Made by a program: the position numbers and the translations under genes. From positions 194,877 through 258,876 of the forward strand of contig NZ_FOQY01000001.1 in assembly GCF_900113865.1 (NCBI RefSeq): a stretch of 64,000 nt of DNA, read 5' to 3'. The notes beneath the pieces are model-generated. The model saw only the letters and a list, made by a program, of their open reading frames with translations. It made no database searches and was not told the origin of the DNA. The DNA is from Streptosporangium canum. Lineage in GTDB: Bacteria > Actinomycetota > Actinomycetes > Streptosporangiales > Streptosporangiaceae. Positions 1 to 8,511 of this stretch are shown here, one piece after another (position 1 is the first letter of the stretch; each line of letters begins with the position of its first letter).

Positions 1-228
1 CAGCATGGCGAGCAGCAGCGGATGCTCGATCCCACTGCCCTCCTCGCCCCCCTCGCCGCGACGGGCCAGAGCCGCCAGCAGCAGCGGATGCTCGACGATG
101 TCTTCTTCGCCCTCCTCCTGGCGGGCCGCGAGCGCGGCCAGCAGGAGTGCTTCGAGCGCCCTGCCCCCGCCTTCGCCCTCGCGCTCGGGTGCCTCGGCGG
201 GAGCAGCGCGCTCAGCAGTCGTCGTCAT
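1..228 (-). CDS. hypothetical protein with repeated EHPLLLA motif (partial, C-terminus outside window)
   Basis: An open frame starts at an ATG at 228 and runs leftward off the window edge, leaving 76 codons. The N-terminus is MTTTAERAAPAEAPEREG, an acidic Ala/Glu/Gly-rich segment. It is followed by a leucine/alanine-rich helix-like segment and then two copies of a motif around EHPLLLA (IVEHPLLLAALARR and GIEHPLLLAML), separated by Gly/Glu-rich linkers. The DNA encoding the motif is also repeated (about 11-29 and 80-98). A weak purine-rich stretch (AAAGGGAA) lies upstream of the ATG. No family is recognised. It could be a repeat-containing small protein or a precursor-like peptide, but without the 3' end no function can be given. 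Confidence 0.5.
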   Translation of the reverse strand, partial: MTTTAERAAPAEAPEREGEGGGRALEALLLAALAARQEEGEEDIVEHPLLLAALARRGEGGEEGSGIEHPLLLAML

Positions 229-1022
229 AGAGTTTCCCTTTCGGATGCGGCGGTGCACACACCGGTTTCGTCAGACAAATGCGCCTTACCCATGCCCGGC
301 AGGCCGCATTCGCGAAGAGGTATCCACCACATGATTACCGCCCCGAAGCTTTGTCGTATTCCTTCATCTCTCCGGTGCGCGTACGAAAATCGCAAAGAAC
401 AACTAAATCCCGGCGGCGGATGTTTCGTTTACGTCGAATAAAAATCGCGCACGGACCGGCGTTCAGTGGGGTCGCGTCCGAGTCGTCGCGCTACCGCACC
501 GGCGATCTTTGAAGGCCGCCCGGCAAGGCCCGTGCCGGTCACGGCGTTCGCCACGATGAGCCCGGCGGCCTGGTCACCAGAGCAAGGAGACCGTCCGACC
601 GGCCGGCCGGGGAGCCGAAGACGGCAGAGCGAGCAGAACGGGGTAACCGCGCCGGAGGCGAGGCTTGAGGAACATCGAAACGACATGAAATCCAAGGGGC
701 GCGTCGCGGCCATCCGGGCAGGCGGCTGTCGGATGCCCGGTGAAAACCTCACACGTTCTTTTCTCCTCAAGCCACGGACCCGGGCGGCGAAGAACGGCCC
801 GGGCTTCTGGCACCACCGGCACGCCCCACTGTTCCTGAGAAACCCGGACCGACCTCTTTACTTCCCGCAAAAGGCCGATCGGCAAACCGGCACATGAAGT
901 CGCGACGATCGTTGTCCGGGGTTGTCAAGCGAACTGGCCGGTCAGCCTGCCGCCGGCTCGCCGGGCGTCTCCACCGCCGCCCGGCGGGCCCTGGAGGTCC
1001 CGCCGCTCGGAGGTCGTACGGC
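229..1022. other. gene-free interval of about 0.8 kb
   Basis: No convincing gene is seen. Several frames of 100 to 143 codons are open here, but they overlap on both strands, are Arg/Pro-rich and have no plausible domain or ribosome-binding site, so I read them as chance frames in GC-rich DNA. The part around 330-450 is noticeably richer in A/T than the rest and is the likely promoter or leader region for the leftward gene at 228. The right end carries the likely purE terminator. Confidence 0.55.
982..1005 (-). terminator. candidate hairpin terminator downstream of purE
   Basis: An inverted repeat GGCGGGCCC / GGTCCCGCC (one mismatch, 4-base loop) lies 18 bases beyond the purE stop codon on the transcribed strand. 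No clear U-tract follows, which is common for actinobacterial hairpins. Confidence 0.4.
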
Positions 1023-1526
1023 TCAGCCGCCGAGCCGGCCGGCCTCGGCGCGGAGCTTGGCGCCCTTGGCGTGGGCCTGCTCCTTGAGGGCCACCTGGAA
1101 CTCCTCCATCTTGGCCCGCAGGCTCTCGTCGGCGGCGGCGAGGATGCGCACGGCCAGCAGGCCCGCGTTGCGGGCGCCGCCGACGGCGACGGTCGCGACC
1201 GGGACTCCGGCGGGCATCTGGACGATCGAGAGCAGGGAGTCCATGCCGTCGAGATACTTCAGCGGGACCGGGACGCCGATCACCGGCAGGGGGGTCACCG
1301 AGGCGAGCATGCCGGGCAGGTGGGCGGCTCCCCCGGCCCCCGCGATGATCACCTTGAGGCCCCGCCCGGCCGCCTGCGCGCCGTAGGCGATCATCTCCTC
1401 GGGCATGCGGTGCGCCGAGACCACGTCCGCCTCGAACGCGACGCCGAACTCGGCCAGCGCCTCGGCGGCGAGCCTCATCACCGGCCAGTCGGAGTCGCTG
1501 CCCATGACGATGCCGACGGTGGTCAT
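1023..1526 (-). CDS. purE: 5-(carboxyamino)imidazole ribonucleotide mutase PurE
   Basis: Class I PurE converts N5-CAIR to CAIR in de novo purine synthesis, working on the product of PurK. The 167-residue length is typical. The N-terminal motif [10 protein letters not shown] is the family signature that binds the substrate phosphate, and SAHRMPEEM (about residues 39-47) and [11 protein letters not shown] (about 62-72) are the other conserved active-site loops. It lies 67 bases downstream of purK on the same strand, so co-transcription as purK-purE is likely. Assignment is very secure. Confidence 0.97.
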   Translation of the reverse strand: MTTVGIVMGSDSDWPVMRLAAEALAEFGVAFEADVVSAHRMPEEMIAYGAQAAGRGLKVIIAGAGGAAHLPGMLASVTPLPVIGVPVPLKYLDGMDSLLSIVQMPAGVPVATVAVGGARNAGLLAVRILAAADESLRAKMEEFQVALKEQAHAKGAKLRAEAGRLGG

Positions 1527-1593
1527 GTGTTCTCCTCGTATCGCGGCCCGTGGACCGTGTTCGCAGTGCTGCCGTGCCCGCCGGTCGGGCGGC

Positions 1594-2751
1594 TCACGTG
1601 TAGACGCCCTCGGTGAGGTAGACGGCGGCGTGCCGGGCCCGGGCCCGGACCTCGTCCAGGTCGGTGCCGAGGGCGGTGACGTGGCCGATCTTGCGGCCGG
1701 GCCGTACTTCCTTGCCGTAGAAGTGGATCTTGATCCCCGGGTCGTGCGCCATCACGTGCTCGTAGCGGGAGAAGATGCCGGGGTCGTCGCCGCCCAGGAG
1801 GTTGGCCATCACCACGACCGGAGCGGTCAGCGAGGGCGAGCCGAGCGGGAGGTCGAGCACGGCGCGCAGGTGCTGCTCGAACTGGGAGGTGCGCGCGCCG
1901 TCGATGGTCCAGTGACCGCTGTTGTGCGGGCGCATGGCCAGCTCGTTCACCACCAGACCGGAGGCGGTGGCGAACATCTCCACCGCCAGCAGCCCGCTCA
2001 CCCCCAGCTCATGGGCGATCGTCAGGGCGATCCGCTGGGCCACCGCGGCCTGCTCGGGGTCGAGTCGCGGGGCGGGGGCGAGCACCTCGACGCAGATGCC
2101 GTCGCGCTGGACGGTCTCCACGACCGGGTAGCTGACGCCCTGCCCGTGCGGCGAGCGGGCGACCAGGACGGCCAGCTCGCGCTCGAAGGGCACGAACGCC
2201 TCGGCCATCAGCGGCACCCCGCTCGCCAGGACCTCCGCCGCGTCCTCGGCGGATCGGCAGATCCAGACGCCGCGCCCGTCGTAGCCGCCGCGCACGGCCT
2301 TGAGCACGACCGGCCAGCCGTTCTCCGCGGCGAACTCCTCGACGTCGGCGGCCGTGGCGATCCGCCGCCAGGGCGGGCACGGGACGCCGATCGCGGTCAG
2401 CCGCTCGCGCATCACGGCCTTGTCCTGGGCGTGCACGAGGGCGTCGGCGCCGGGGTGTACGGCGGAGCCGTCCCCGGCCAGCGCGCGGATGTGCTCGGTG
2501 GGCACGTGCTCGTGGTCGAAGGTGAGCGCGTCACACCCCTTGGCGAAGTCACGCAGGTCCGCCAGGTCGCGGTAGTCGCCCAGGCGGACGTCGACGATCA
2601 CCCGGGCGGCGCTCTCGTCCGGCGCGTTGGCTAGCACCCGCAACTCGACGCCGAGGGCGATGGCCGCCTGCTGCATCATCCGGGCCAGCTGGCCCGCTCC
2701 GATCACGCCGACGACGGGTCCGATGGGACTTGCCAAAGAAGGGCTGCTCAC
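1594..2751 (-). CDS. purK: 5-(carboxyamino)imidazole ribonucleotide synthase PurK
   Basis: PurK is an ATP-grasp enzyme that carboxylates AIR with ATP and bicarbonate to give N5-CAIR. The 385-residue product begins with a dinucleotide-fold segment, [18 protein letters not shown], then shows the ATP-grasp core ([18 protein letters not shown], about residues 147-164) and the conserved [18 protein letters not shown] segment near residue 270. The start ATG gives [12 protein letters not shown] before the fold; a slightly later start cannot be excluded. purE follows at once, matching the usual actinobacterial purK-purE pairing. Confidence 0.97.
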   Translation of the reverse strand: MSSPSLASPIGPVVGVIGAGQLARMMQQAAIALGVELRVLANAPDESAARVIVDVRLGDYRDLADLRDFAKGCDALTFDHEHVPTEHIRALAGDGSAVHPGADALVHAQDKAVMRERLTAIGVPCPPWRRIATAADVEEFAAENGWPVVLKAVRGGYDGRGVWICRSAEDAAEVLASGVPLMAEAFVPFERELAVLVARSPHGQGVSYPVVETVQRDGICVEVLAPAPRLDPEQAAVAQRIALTIAHELGVSGLLAVEMFATASGLVVNELAMRPHNSGHWTIDGARTSQFEQHLRAVLDLPLGSPSLTAPVVVMANLLGGDDPGIFSRYEHVMAHDPGIKIHFYGKEVRPGRKIGHVTALGTDLDEVRARARHAAVYLTEGVYT

Positions 2752-2762
2752 GGCGGTCGAGT

Positions 2763-2900
2763 TTACCGGGCCCCGGCCTGTGGGAGGTCAGCCGGTGGTG
2801 AGGGCGCGGGCTCACGGGGGGCGTCCTGTCCGGCGGCCCGCGCGCCGCAGCCGGCCGTCACGGACAGGCCGAGGAGCAGGGCGAGGAGTCGGCGGGGCAA
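2763..2900 (-). CDS. possible small lipoprotein (45 aa)
   Basis: A frame starting at TTG (2900) encodes a short protein with two arginines, a leucine-rich hydrophobic core (LLALLLGLSVTAGC) and a lipobox-like TAGC with the Cys at residue 18, then a Pro/Ala-rich tail ending 11 bases before the purK start. Upstream sequence has a purine-poor leader and no strong Shine-Dalgarno, and the start is TTG, so the call rests on the signal-peptide pattern only. If real it would be exported, lipid-anchored and transcribed ahead of purK. It may instead be the decayed remains of a longer lipoprotein. Confidence 0.3.
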   Translation of the reverse strand: MPRRLLALLLGLSVTAGCGARAAGQDAPREPAPSPPADLPQAGAR

Positions 2901-3190
2901 GGAGTGGTCCCGTGGTCGTGGCCGTCGCGTGCGGCGATCCGTCTGACCGATCGCAGGGGACGGACTCCCCGAAGCCTCCCTGCGATCTACCGGATCAGGG
3001 TAACGTCAGATGCCCGGATTTATCCGGCAAGGCATGACATTTGTTGAAATATTATTAGCCGGCTGTTATGCACAACACCTGGTCAACCGTCGGGCGGAAC
3101 CCGGGGCCACCCCGGTAACCTGGCAGAAGAATGTCCGAGGTCCTCCCGAGTGGCGGATCCAGCCAACCTGGAAAGGACCGTGCAGGAGAC

Positions 3191-3670
3191 GTGCAGTTTC
3201 TGCGAGGCGCCTACGAACGGCTCTCCGGTCTGATCCGCGAGCTGGCGAAGTTCGGGACCATCGGGGCGATCGCCTTCGTCATCGACGTGGGCGGCCTCAA
3301 CTTCCTCCAGTACGGCCTGCACTGGGGCACTCTGACCTCCAAGGTCATCGCCACGGGGGTCGCGACCACCTTCGCCTACTTCGGCAACCGCTTCTGGACC
3401 TACCGGCACCGGGAGCAGAGCGGGCTCGCGCGGGAGTATTTCCTGTTCTTCCTGCTCAACGGGGTCGCCCTGCTGATCGGGCTGCTCTGCATCGGCTTCA
3501 CCCGCTACACCCTGGAGCTGACCGACCCGCTGAGCATCAACGTGGCCAACCTGATCGGCATCGGCCTGGGCACGCTGTTCCGCTTCTGGTCCTACAAGAA
3601 GTGGGTCTTCCTGGCCGCCACCGAAGAGGTGCCGAAGGAGCTCCCCGACGAGGTCACGCGGGCCCGCTGA
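3191..3670 (+). CDS. GtrA family membrane protein
   Basis: GtrA-like proteins are small four-helix membrane proteins linked to flipping or transfer of polyprenyl-linked sugars. The start chosen is GTG at 3191 (MQFLRGAYERLSG), giving 159 residues; an ATG at 3131 would add a 20-residue Ser/Gly-rich tail that is not typical of the family. The motifs LAKFGTIGAIAFVIDVG, YFGNRFWTYRH and the closing FRFWSYKKWVF are characteristic, with four hydrophobic segments between. The 3' end overlaps the convergent histidine kinase gene by 17 bases. No sugar transferase lies beside it, so the substrate is unknown. Confidence 0.85.
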   Translation: MQFLRGAYERLSGLIRELAKFGTIGAIAFVIDVGGLNFLQYGLHWGTLTSKVIATGVATTFAYFGNRFWTYRHREQSGLAREYFLFFLLNGVALLIGLLCIGFTRYTLELTDPLSINVANLIGIGLGTLFRFWSYKKWVFLAATEEVPKELPDEVTRAR

Positions 3671-4931
3671 CCACCCGTTTCCTGCCGGGGTCGCCGACCT
3701 GCCGCAGGAACAGCGCGAAGGCCGCGGGGCGCGGCCGTACCAGCTCCAGGCGTCCGCCGTCGGCGGCGGCCAGCGCCCGCGCGAGGGTCAGCCCCAGCCC
3801 GGTGCCTCCCGCGCCGCTCACGTTGCGTTCGAAGACCCGGGGGGCGAGGTCCTCGGGGATGCCGTCCCCCTCGTCCGCGACCTCGACGAGGACGGACCTG
3901 TCCTTGTCGCTGGTGGTCACCGTCACCGTGCCGTCGCCGTGCTCCAGCGAGTTCTCCAGGAGGGTGGAGACCACCTGGCTGATGCCGCCGCCGGTGCCCA
4001 CCGCCTGGAGGCCGCGCGTGCCGGACAGCTTGAGCTGCCGGCCGACCCGGCGGAACGCCGGACCCCATTCGATGAACTGCTGGTCCAGCAGGTCGTCGAG
4101 CTCGACCACCTCGGTCTGGGCGTGCCGCTGCCGTCTGGCGGCGGCCAGCAGCTCGTCGATCACGGCGGTGAGCCGCTCGGCCTGCACGATGGCGGCCTCG
4201 CCCTCCTCCTTGACGATGCCGGGCTCGTGCGCGGCCGCCACGATCTCCTCCAACCGCATGGTCAGCCCGGTGAGCGGCGTGCGGAGCTGGTGCGAGGCGT
4301 CGGTCGCGAACTCCCGCTCCCTGGCCAGCAGGTCGGAGATCCGGGTCGCGCTGCGGTCCAGCACCTCGGCCACCCGGTCGAGCTCCTGGATGCCGTAACG
4401 GTGCTTGCTCGGTCTGGCGTCCCCGGAGCCGAGCCGCTCAGCGATCATCGCCAGGTCGCTGAGCGGGAGCGTCAGACGGCGCGACTGCACGATGGCGAGC
4501 CCGACCGCGACCGCGAGCGCCGCCGCGGCGAGCGCCAGGATGAGCAGGAGCCACGCCCGGACCTCGCGCTCCACCTCCGTCTTGTCTCGGCTGACCGCGA
4601 CGTACACCCCGTTCTCCGACTGGGCGTCCTGGGTCATCTTGTGATTCTCGGGGGGCTCGGCGCCCACCGTCGTCACCTGCGGCGGCGTCCCCTTCGCATA
4701 GATCTGGATGTAGCGGTCGGGATATTTGCGCTTGAGCTGTTCGGGATCGATGGGCTGATCCTGGATCCGGGCATACTCCACTTCCCCCAGCAGACTCTTG
4801 GCCTGGGAGGAGAGTTCCTGGGTCGCCTCTTCCTCGATCAGCCGGTTGACCGCCACACCCAGAGGGATGCCGAGCAGGAGCACCCCGATGACCGCGACGA
4901 GCAGAGTGGAGGAGAGCAGTCGACGACGCAT
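3654..4931 (-). CDS. sensor histidine kinase (two-component system)
   Basis: This 425-residue membrane kinase has a TM helix at about 7-29, an extracytoplasmic sensor region of about 95 residues, a second TM at about 127-149, a HAMP-like segment, and a HisKA box SHQLRTPLTGL with the phospho-accepting His at about 214. The ATPase domain follows, with N-box LLENSLEHGDG, G1 box VADEGDGIPEDL and G2 GAGGTGLGLTLARALA. It lies 3 bases downstream of its response regulator gene, so the two form one operon. The sensor domain is not recognisable and the signal is unknown. Its 3' end overlaps the convergent gtrA-like gene. Confidence 0.95.
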   Translation of the reverse strand: MRRRLLSSTLLVAVIGVLLLGIPLGVAVNRLIEEEATQELSSQAKSLLGEVEYARIQDQPIDPEQLKRKYPDRYIQIYAKGTPPQVTTVGAEPPENHKMTQDAQSENGVYVAVSRDKTEVEREVRAWLLLILALAAAALAVAVGLAIVQSRRLTLPLSDLAMIAERLGSGDARPSKHRYGIQELDRVAEVLDRSATRISDLLAREREFATDASHQLRTPLTGLTMRLEEIVAAAHEPGIVKEEGEAAIVQAERLTAVIDELLAAARRQRHAQTEVVELDDLLDQQFIEWGPAFRRVGRQLKLSGTRGLQAVGTGGGISQVVSTLLENSLEHGDGTVTVTTSDKDRSVLVEVADEGDGIPEDLAPRVFERNVSGAGGTGLGLTLARALAAADGGRLELVRPRPAAFALFLRQVGDPGRKRVVSGPA

Positions 4932-4934
4932 CCC

Positions 4935-5603
4935 CTACTCGCGCTCGAACCGGAAGCCGACCCCTCGGACCGTCGTGATGTAACGGGGCTTGGCGGCGTC
5001 GTCACCCAGCTTGCGGCGCAGCCACGAGATGTGCATGTCCAGAGTCTTGGTGGAGCCCCACCAGTTGGTGTCCCACACCTCGCGCATGATCTGCTCGCGG
5101 GTGACCACCTTGCCGGCGTCGCGGACGAGGACGCGCAGCAGGTCGAACTCCTTGGTCGTCAGGTGCAGCTCCTTGTCGCCCATCCACGCGCGACGGGAGT
5201 CGGCGTCGATGCGCACGCCCTGCACCACGGGCGTCTCGGACGTGCCGCGCCGCAGGAGGGCGCGGACCCGAGCCAGGAGCTCCGCCAGGCGGAACGGTTT
5301 GGTGACGTAGTCGTCGGCCCCGGCGTCGAGGCCCACCACGGTGTCCACCTCGTCGACACGGGCTGTGAGGATGAGCACGGGCGTGCCGTGCCCTTCCGCG
5401 CGGATACGCCGGGCTACCTCGAGACCGTCCATCTCGGGTAGGCCCAGGTCAAGAACTATCAAGTCGATGCCACCCGACAGAGCCCGCTCCAGGGCCTGCG
5501 GGCCGTCGGGGCTCACCTCGACTTGGTAGCCCTCGCGGCGCAGTGCACGCGCCAGCGGTTCGGAGATCGAGGTGTCATCCTCGGCGAGAAGTACACAGGT
5601 CAT
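4935..5603 (-). CDS. OmpR-family response regulator
   Basis: A 222-residue DNA-binding response regulator. The receiver domain (1-115) carries the acidic pocket EDD at 8-10, the phosphorylation site Asp52 in VLDLGLPEMDG, and the conserved Lys in VTKPF. The C-terminal winged helix ends in the typical KTLDMHISWLRRKLGD and ITTVRGVGFRFE motifs. It is the first gene of the pair with the histidine kinase. The 180 or so bases upstream of the start hold no other gene and should contain its promoter. Confidence 0.96.
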   Translation of the reverse strand: MTCVLLAEDDTSISEPLARALRREGYQVEVSPDGPQALERALSGGIDLIVLDLGLPEMDGLEVARRIRAEGHGTPVLILTARVDEVDTVVGLDAGADDYVTKPFRLAELLARVRALLRRGTSETPVVQGVRIDADSRRAWMGDKELHLTTKEFDLLRVLVRDAGKVVTREQIMREVWDTNWWGSTKTLDMHISWLRRKLGDDAAKPRYITTVRGVGFRFERE

Positions 5604-5803
5604 GTTGCGATCGTAGGACCTTAGGCGATCGTTTCCCGGCTGCAGCGCGCGGTTTGACTCGTCATTGACCTATCCATTGACCTGGGCAAACACTGATAAA
5701 TCCCGGATAGTCGTCCCGCAACGGTTCAGGGCCGCGGGGTACGACTCCCGCCTCGTAAGAGCCTGGAAAGGACAGGCTCACCAATGACCTCACCGACAAA
5801 GCA

Positions 5804-5841
5804 GAACACGCCCGTCCGTAAGGGATGCGGCGGGCGTGTTC
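5804..5841 (-). terminator. hairpin terminator downstream of bfr
   Basis: A perfect 11-bp inverted repeat GAACACGCCCG / CGGGCGTGTTC with a 16-base loop lies 11 bases beyond the bfr stop codon. It probably ends bfd-bfr transcription and separates it from the response regulator promoter. Confidence 0.6.
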
Positions 5842-5852
5842 GGGCGATCGGC

Positions 5853-6335
5853 TCAGGAAGCCGACGGCGGCTCGGCGTAGCGAGCCAGGTAGAGCTGCTC
5901 GCCGAGGCTCTCGATGAGCCCCAGCTCGGTCTCCAGGTAGTCGATGTGGTGCTCCTCGTCTTCGAGGATCTCCTCGAAGATGCGGGCCGAGGTGGTGTCG
6001 CCCTTCTCCCGCATCAGGATGATGGCGGGCCGCAGCCGCGTGACGACCTCAAGCTCGACATCCAGGTCGGCGCGGAGCTGCTCCTGGACGGTCTGGCCGA
6101 TGTGCAGGATGCCCAGCTTCTGATAATTGGGCAGGCCCTCGAGGAAAAGGATGCGGTCGGTCAGCTTCTCCGCGTGGCGCATCTCGTCGAAGGACTCTTC
6201 GCGGGTGTACTTCGCAAGCCTGGTGTAACCCCAGTTCTCCTGCATCTTGGAGTGCAGGAAATACTGGTTGATCGCTGTCAGCTCGGCCGTGAGCTGTTCG
6301 TTGAGCAGTTCGATGATTTTCTTGTCGCCCTGCAT
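5853..6335 (-). CDS. bfr: bacterioferritin
   Basis: Haem-containing ferritin of 160 residues that oxidises Fe(II) and stores Fe(III) in a 24-mer. All ferroxidase ligands sit at the canonical positions: Glu18, Glu51, His54, Glu94, Glu127 and His130; the haem-ligating Met52 is present in FDEMRHAEKL. It follows the bfd-like gene by 15 bases, so storage and release functions are coupled. The pair is preceded by two iron-box-like sequences, which suggests control by an IdeR/DmdR-type regulator. Confidence 0.98.
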   Translation of the reverse strand: MQGDKKIIELLNEQLTAELTAINQYFLHSKMQENWGYTRLAKYTREESFDEMRHAEKLTDRILFLEGLPNYQKLGILHIGQTVQEQLRADLDVELEVVTRLRPAIILMREKGDTTSARIFEEILEDEEHHIDYLETELGLIESLGEQLYLARYAEPPSAS

Positions 6336-6350
6336 GACGGGCTCCTCGTG

Positions 6351-6530
6351 CTACGCGGTCGGCAACAAATCTTCAGACCGCTTCAGGATTGCACAGATCT
6401 TGCGCACGCAAGAAGCGCAATCGCCCCCGGCGCCGGTGATGTCGCGGACCTGGCGCGCGCTCTTCGCACCGCCCGCGATGCAGTCATGCACCTCGTTCTC
6501 GGTAACCGCGCGGCAGACACATACATACAT
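6351..6530 (-). CDS. bfd: bacterioferritin-associated [2Fe-2S] ferredoxin (Bfd-like)
   Basis: A 59-residue protein starting MYVCVCRAVTENEVHDCI. Cys4 and Cys6 (CxC) with Cys38 and Cys41 (CxxC in GGDCASC) form the BFD-like [2Fe-2S] site. Family members dock on bacterioferritin and pass electrons to reduce and release stored iron. I chose the ATG at 6530 rather than an in-frame ATG at 6578, because the latter adds 16 residues absent from the family and would place the start closer to the iron boxes. The gene is first in a bfd-bfr operon. Confidence 0.92.
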   Translation of the reverse strand: MYVCVCRAVTENEVHDCIAGGAKSARQVRDITGAGGDCASCVRKICAILKRSEDLLPTA

Positions 6531-6563
6531 GGCGGGGGAGGAGCCTCTCTCATGGAGCATCGC

Positions 6564-6582
6564 GTAGGTAAGGCACACCTAA
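6564..6582 (-). promoter_or_regulatory. IdeR/DmdR-like iron box 1
   Basis: GTAGGTAAGGCACACCTAA matches 15 of 19 positions of the IdeR consensus TTAGGTTAGGCTAACCTAA. It lies about 34 bases upstream of the bfd start. Confidence 0.6.
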
Positions 6583-6591
6583 TCTAGCTCA

Positions 6592-6610
6592 TTCGGTAAG
6601 GCTTGCCTAT
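6592..6610 (-). promoter_or_regulatory. IdeR/DmdR-like iron box 2
   Basis: TTCGGTAAGGCTTGCCTAT matches 14 of 19 positions of the IdeR consensus. Its centre is 28 bases from box 1, so two dimers of dimers could bind side by side. Tandem boxes upstream of bfrA are known in mycobacteria, where IdeR activates. Confidence 0.55.
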
Positions 6611-6679
6611 GTGTGGTGGGACACACAAGGCCGGCTCCCCCGCCACCTCATTGAGGACCGGGCGACGTCATAGCGGCTG

Positions 6680-7297
6680 TCAGTGCCCTCTGAGCAGCCA
6701 CTCCTCCAGGTGTGGCGCCTCCGCGCCGATCGTGGTGGAGTCGCCGTGACCGGTGTGCACGGCCGTCTCCCCCGGCAGGGTCAGCAGGCGCCCGCGGATC
6801 GAGTCGATGATCGTCTCGAAGGAGGAGAAGGACCTGCCCGTCGCGCCGGGGCCGCCCTTGAACAGCGTGTCGCCGGTGAAGACCGCCCCGATCTCCGGCG
6901 CGTGCAGGCAGACCGCGCCCGGCGCGTGGCCGGGCGTGTGCAGCGCGGTCAGCTCGACCCCGCCCGCCGAGATCACCTGGCCGTCCCGCAGCGGCGTGTA
7001 CGGCATGTCGCCGTAGACCATCTCCCACAGGACCTGGTCGGCCGGGTGCAGCAGGATCGGCGCGCCCACCCGCGCGGCGAGGTCGGCCGCGGCGTTGATG
7101 TGGTCGTTGTGCCCGTGGGTGCAGACGATCGCCCTGACCTCACGGCCGCCGATCCCGGCGACGATGGCGTCGGCGTCGTGCGCGGCGTCGATGACGACGA
7201 CCTCGCTGTCGGAGCCGACCAGCCAGACGTTGTTGTCGACCTCCCACGTCCCGCCGTCCAGCGAGAACGTCCCCGAGGTGACGACCTTGCCGATCAC
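6680..7297 (-). CDS. MBL-fold metallo-hydrolase linked to mycothiol formaldehyde metabolism
   Basis: A 205-residue beta-lactamase-fold hydrolase with the metal motif THGHNDH (HxHxDH), a second His in HTPGHAPG, the bridging Asp in FTGDTLF and a last His in VHTGHGDST. Its start overlaps the stop of the mycothiol-dependent dehydrogenase gene by 4 bases (ATGA), so translation is coupled. The same neighbour pair occurs in mycobacteria (Rv2259/Rv2260). By context it may hydrolyse the S-formylmycothiol product or a related thioester, by analogy with glyoxalase II or formylglutathione hydrolase roles, but the substrate is inferred. Confidence 0.85.
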   Translation of the reverse strand: MIGKVVTSGTFSLDGGTWEVDNNVWLVGSDSEVVVIDAAHDADAIVAGIGGREVRAIVCTHGHNDHINAAADLAARVGAPILLHPADQVLWEMVYGDMPYTPLRDGQVISAGGVELTALHTPGHAPGAVCLHAPEIGAVFTGDTLFKGGPGATGRSFSSFETIIDSIRGRLLTLPGETAVHTGHGDSTTIGAEAPHLEEWLLRGH

Positions 7298-8388
7298 AGG
7301 ACCACCACCGAACGGAGAACCTCGCCGCGGTGCATCTTGGCGAAGGCCTCCTCGACGTCGCCGAGGCCGATCGTCTCGGAGACGAAGCCCTCCAGGTTCA
7401 GCCGCCCCCCGAGGTAGAGGTCGATGAGCATCGGGAAGTCACGGGTGGGCAGGCAGTCGCCGTACCAGGACGACTTCAGCGCCCCGCCCCGGCCGAAGAC
7501 GTCCAGCAGCGGAAGCTCCAGCGTCATCTCCGGGGTGGGCACGCCCACCAGGACCACGGTCCCGGCCAGGTCGCGGGCGTAGAAGGCCTGCTTGTAGGTC
7601 TCCGGACGGCCGACCGCCTCGATCACCACGTCCGCGCCGTTGCCGCCGGTGATCTCCCGGATCGCCTCCACCGGGTCGGTGGTGCGGGAGTTGACCGTGT
7701 GGGTGGCGCCGAAGTCCTTGGCCCAGGCGAGCTTGCGGTCGTCCACGTCCACCGCGATGATCTTCGTGGCGCCCGCCAGCCAGGAGCCGTGGACGGCCGC
7801 GCCGCCGACGCCGCCGCAGCCGATGACGGCCACGCTGTCGCCGCGGGTCACGCCACCGGTGTTGATGGCCGCGCCGATGCCCGCCATCACGCCGCAGCCC
7901 AGCAGGCCCGCCACCGTCGCCGGCGCCGCCGGGTCGACCTTGGTGCACTGCCCGGCCGCGACCAGGGTCTTCTCGATGAAGGCGCCGATGCCCAGGGCCG
8001 GGCTGAGCGGCGTGCCATCCGCCAGGGTCATCTTCTGGGTCGCGTTGTGGGTGTTGAAGCAGTACCACGGACGTCCGCGCCGGCAGGCGCGGCAGTCGCC
8101 GCAGACCGCCCGCCAGTTCAGGATCACGTAGTCGCCGGGGGCCACGTCGGTGACCCCCTCGCCGACGGCCTCGACCACGCCGGCGGCCTCGTGGCCGAGC
8201 AGGAACGGGAACTCGTCGTTGATCCCTCCCTCGCGGTAGTGCAGGTCGGTATGGCAGACGCCACAGGCCTGGACGGTCACCACCGCCTCGCCGGGACCGG
8301 GGTCCGGTACGTGGACCGTCTCCAGCGAGACGGGCTCACCCTTGCCACGCGCGACCACGCCTTGCACGGTGTACGGCATGTCCTGCAC
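7294..8388 (-). CDS. mscR: S-(hydroxymethyl)mycothiol dehydrogenase / S-nitrosomycothiol reductase
   Basis: Zinc-dependent class III-like alcohol dehydrogenase of 364 residues that oxidises the formaldehyde-mycothiol adduct with NAD and can reduce S-nitrosomycothiol. The catalytic zinc site appears as [15 protein letters not shown] and GHEAAGVVE, the structural zinc lobe as [15 protein letters not shown] (four Cys), and the NAD fold as [14 protein letters not shown]. Use of mycothiol marks an actinobacterium. It is first in a two-gene operon with the MBL-fold hydrolase. [10 protein letters not shown] could also start at the second Met, three codons later. Confidence 0.92.
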   Translation of the reverse strand: MQDMPYTVQGVVARGKGEPVSLETVHVPDPGPGEAVVTVQACGVCHTDLHYREGGINDEFPFLLGHEAAGVVEAVGEGVTDVAPGDYVILNWRAVCGDCRACRRGRPWYCFNTHNATQKMTLADGTPLSPALGIGAFIEKTLVAAGQCTKVDPAAPATVAGLLGCGVMAGIGAAINTGGVTRGDSVAVIGCGGVGGAAVHGSWLAGATKIIAVDVDDRKLAWAKDFGATHTVNSRTTDPVEAIREITGGNGADVVIEAVGRPETYKQAFYARDLAGTVVLVGVPTPEMTLELPLLDVFGRGGALKSSWYGDCLPTRDFPMLIDLYLGGRLNLEGFVSETIGLGDVEEAFAKMHRGEVLRSVVVL

Positions 8389-8511
8389 CTCATCTTTGAG
8401 ATCTTCGAACTCGGTTACCGGTGAAGCGGCGTTCGCTTGAACGCGCCTCCACGTCCATGCCTATCAGGCTCCGCGGAGCGCTGACGGCTCAGGCTCCTCC
8501 GGAGGACGGGC

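Noticed and set aside
429..897. Overlapping frames of 103 to 143 codons on both strands in the 229-1022 gap
   Set aside because: They are Arg/Pro-rich, mutually overlapping, lack ribosome-binding sites and any recognisable motif.
3131..3190. Upstream ATG start for the GtrA gene
   Set aside because: Its ribosome-binding site is too close and the added 20 residues are not typical of the family; kept only as an alternative.
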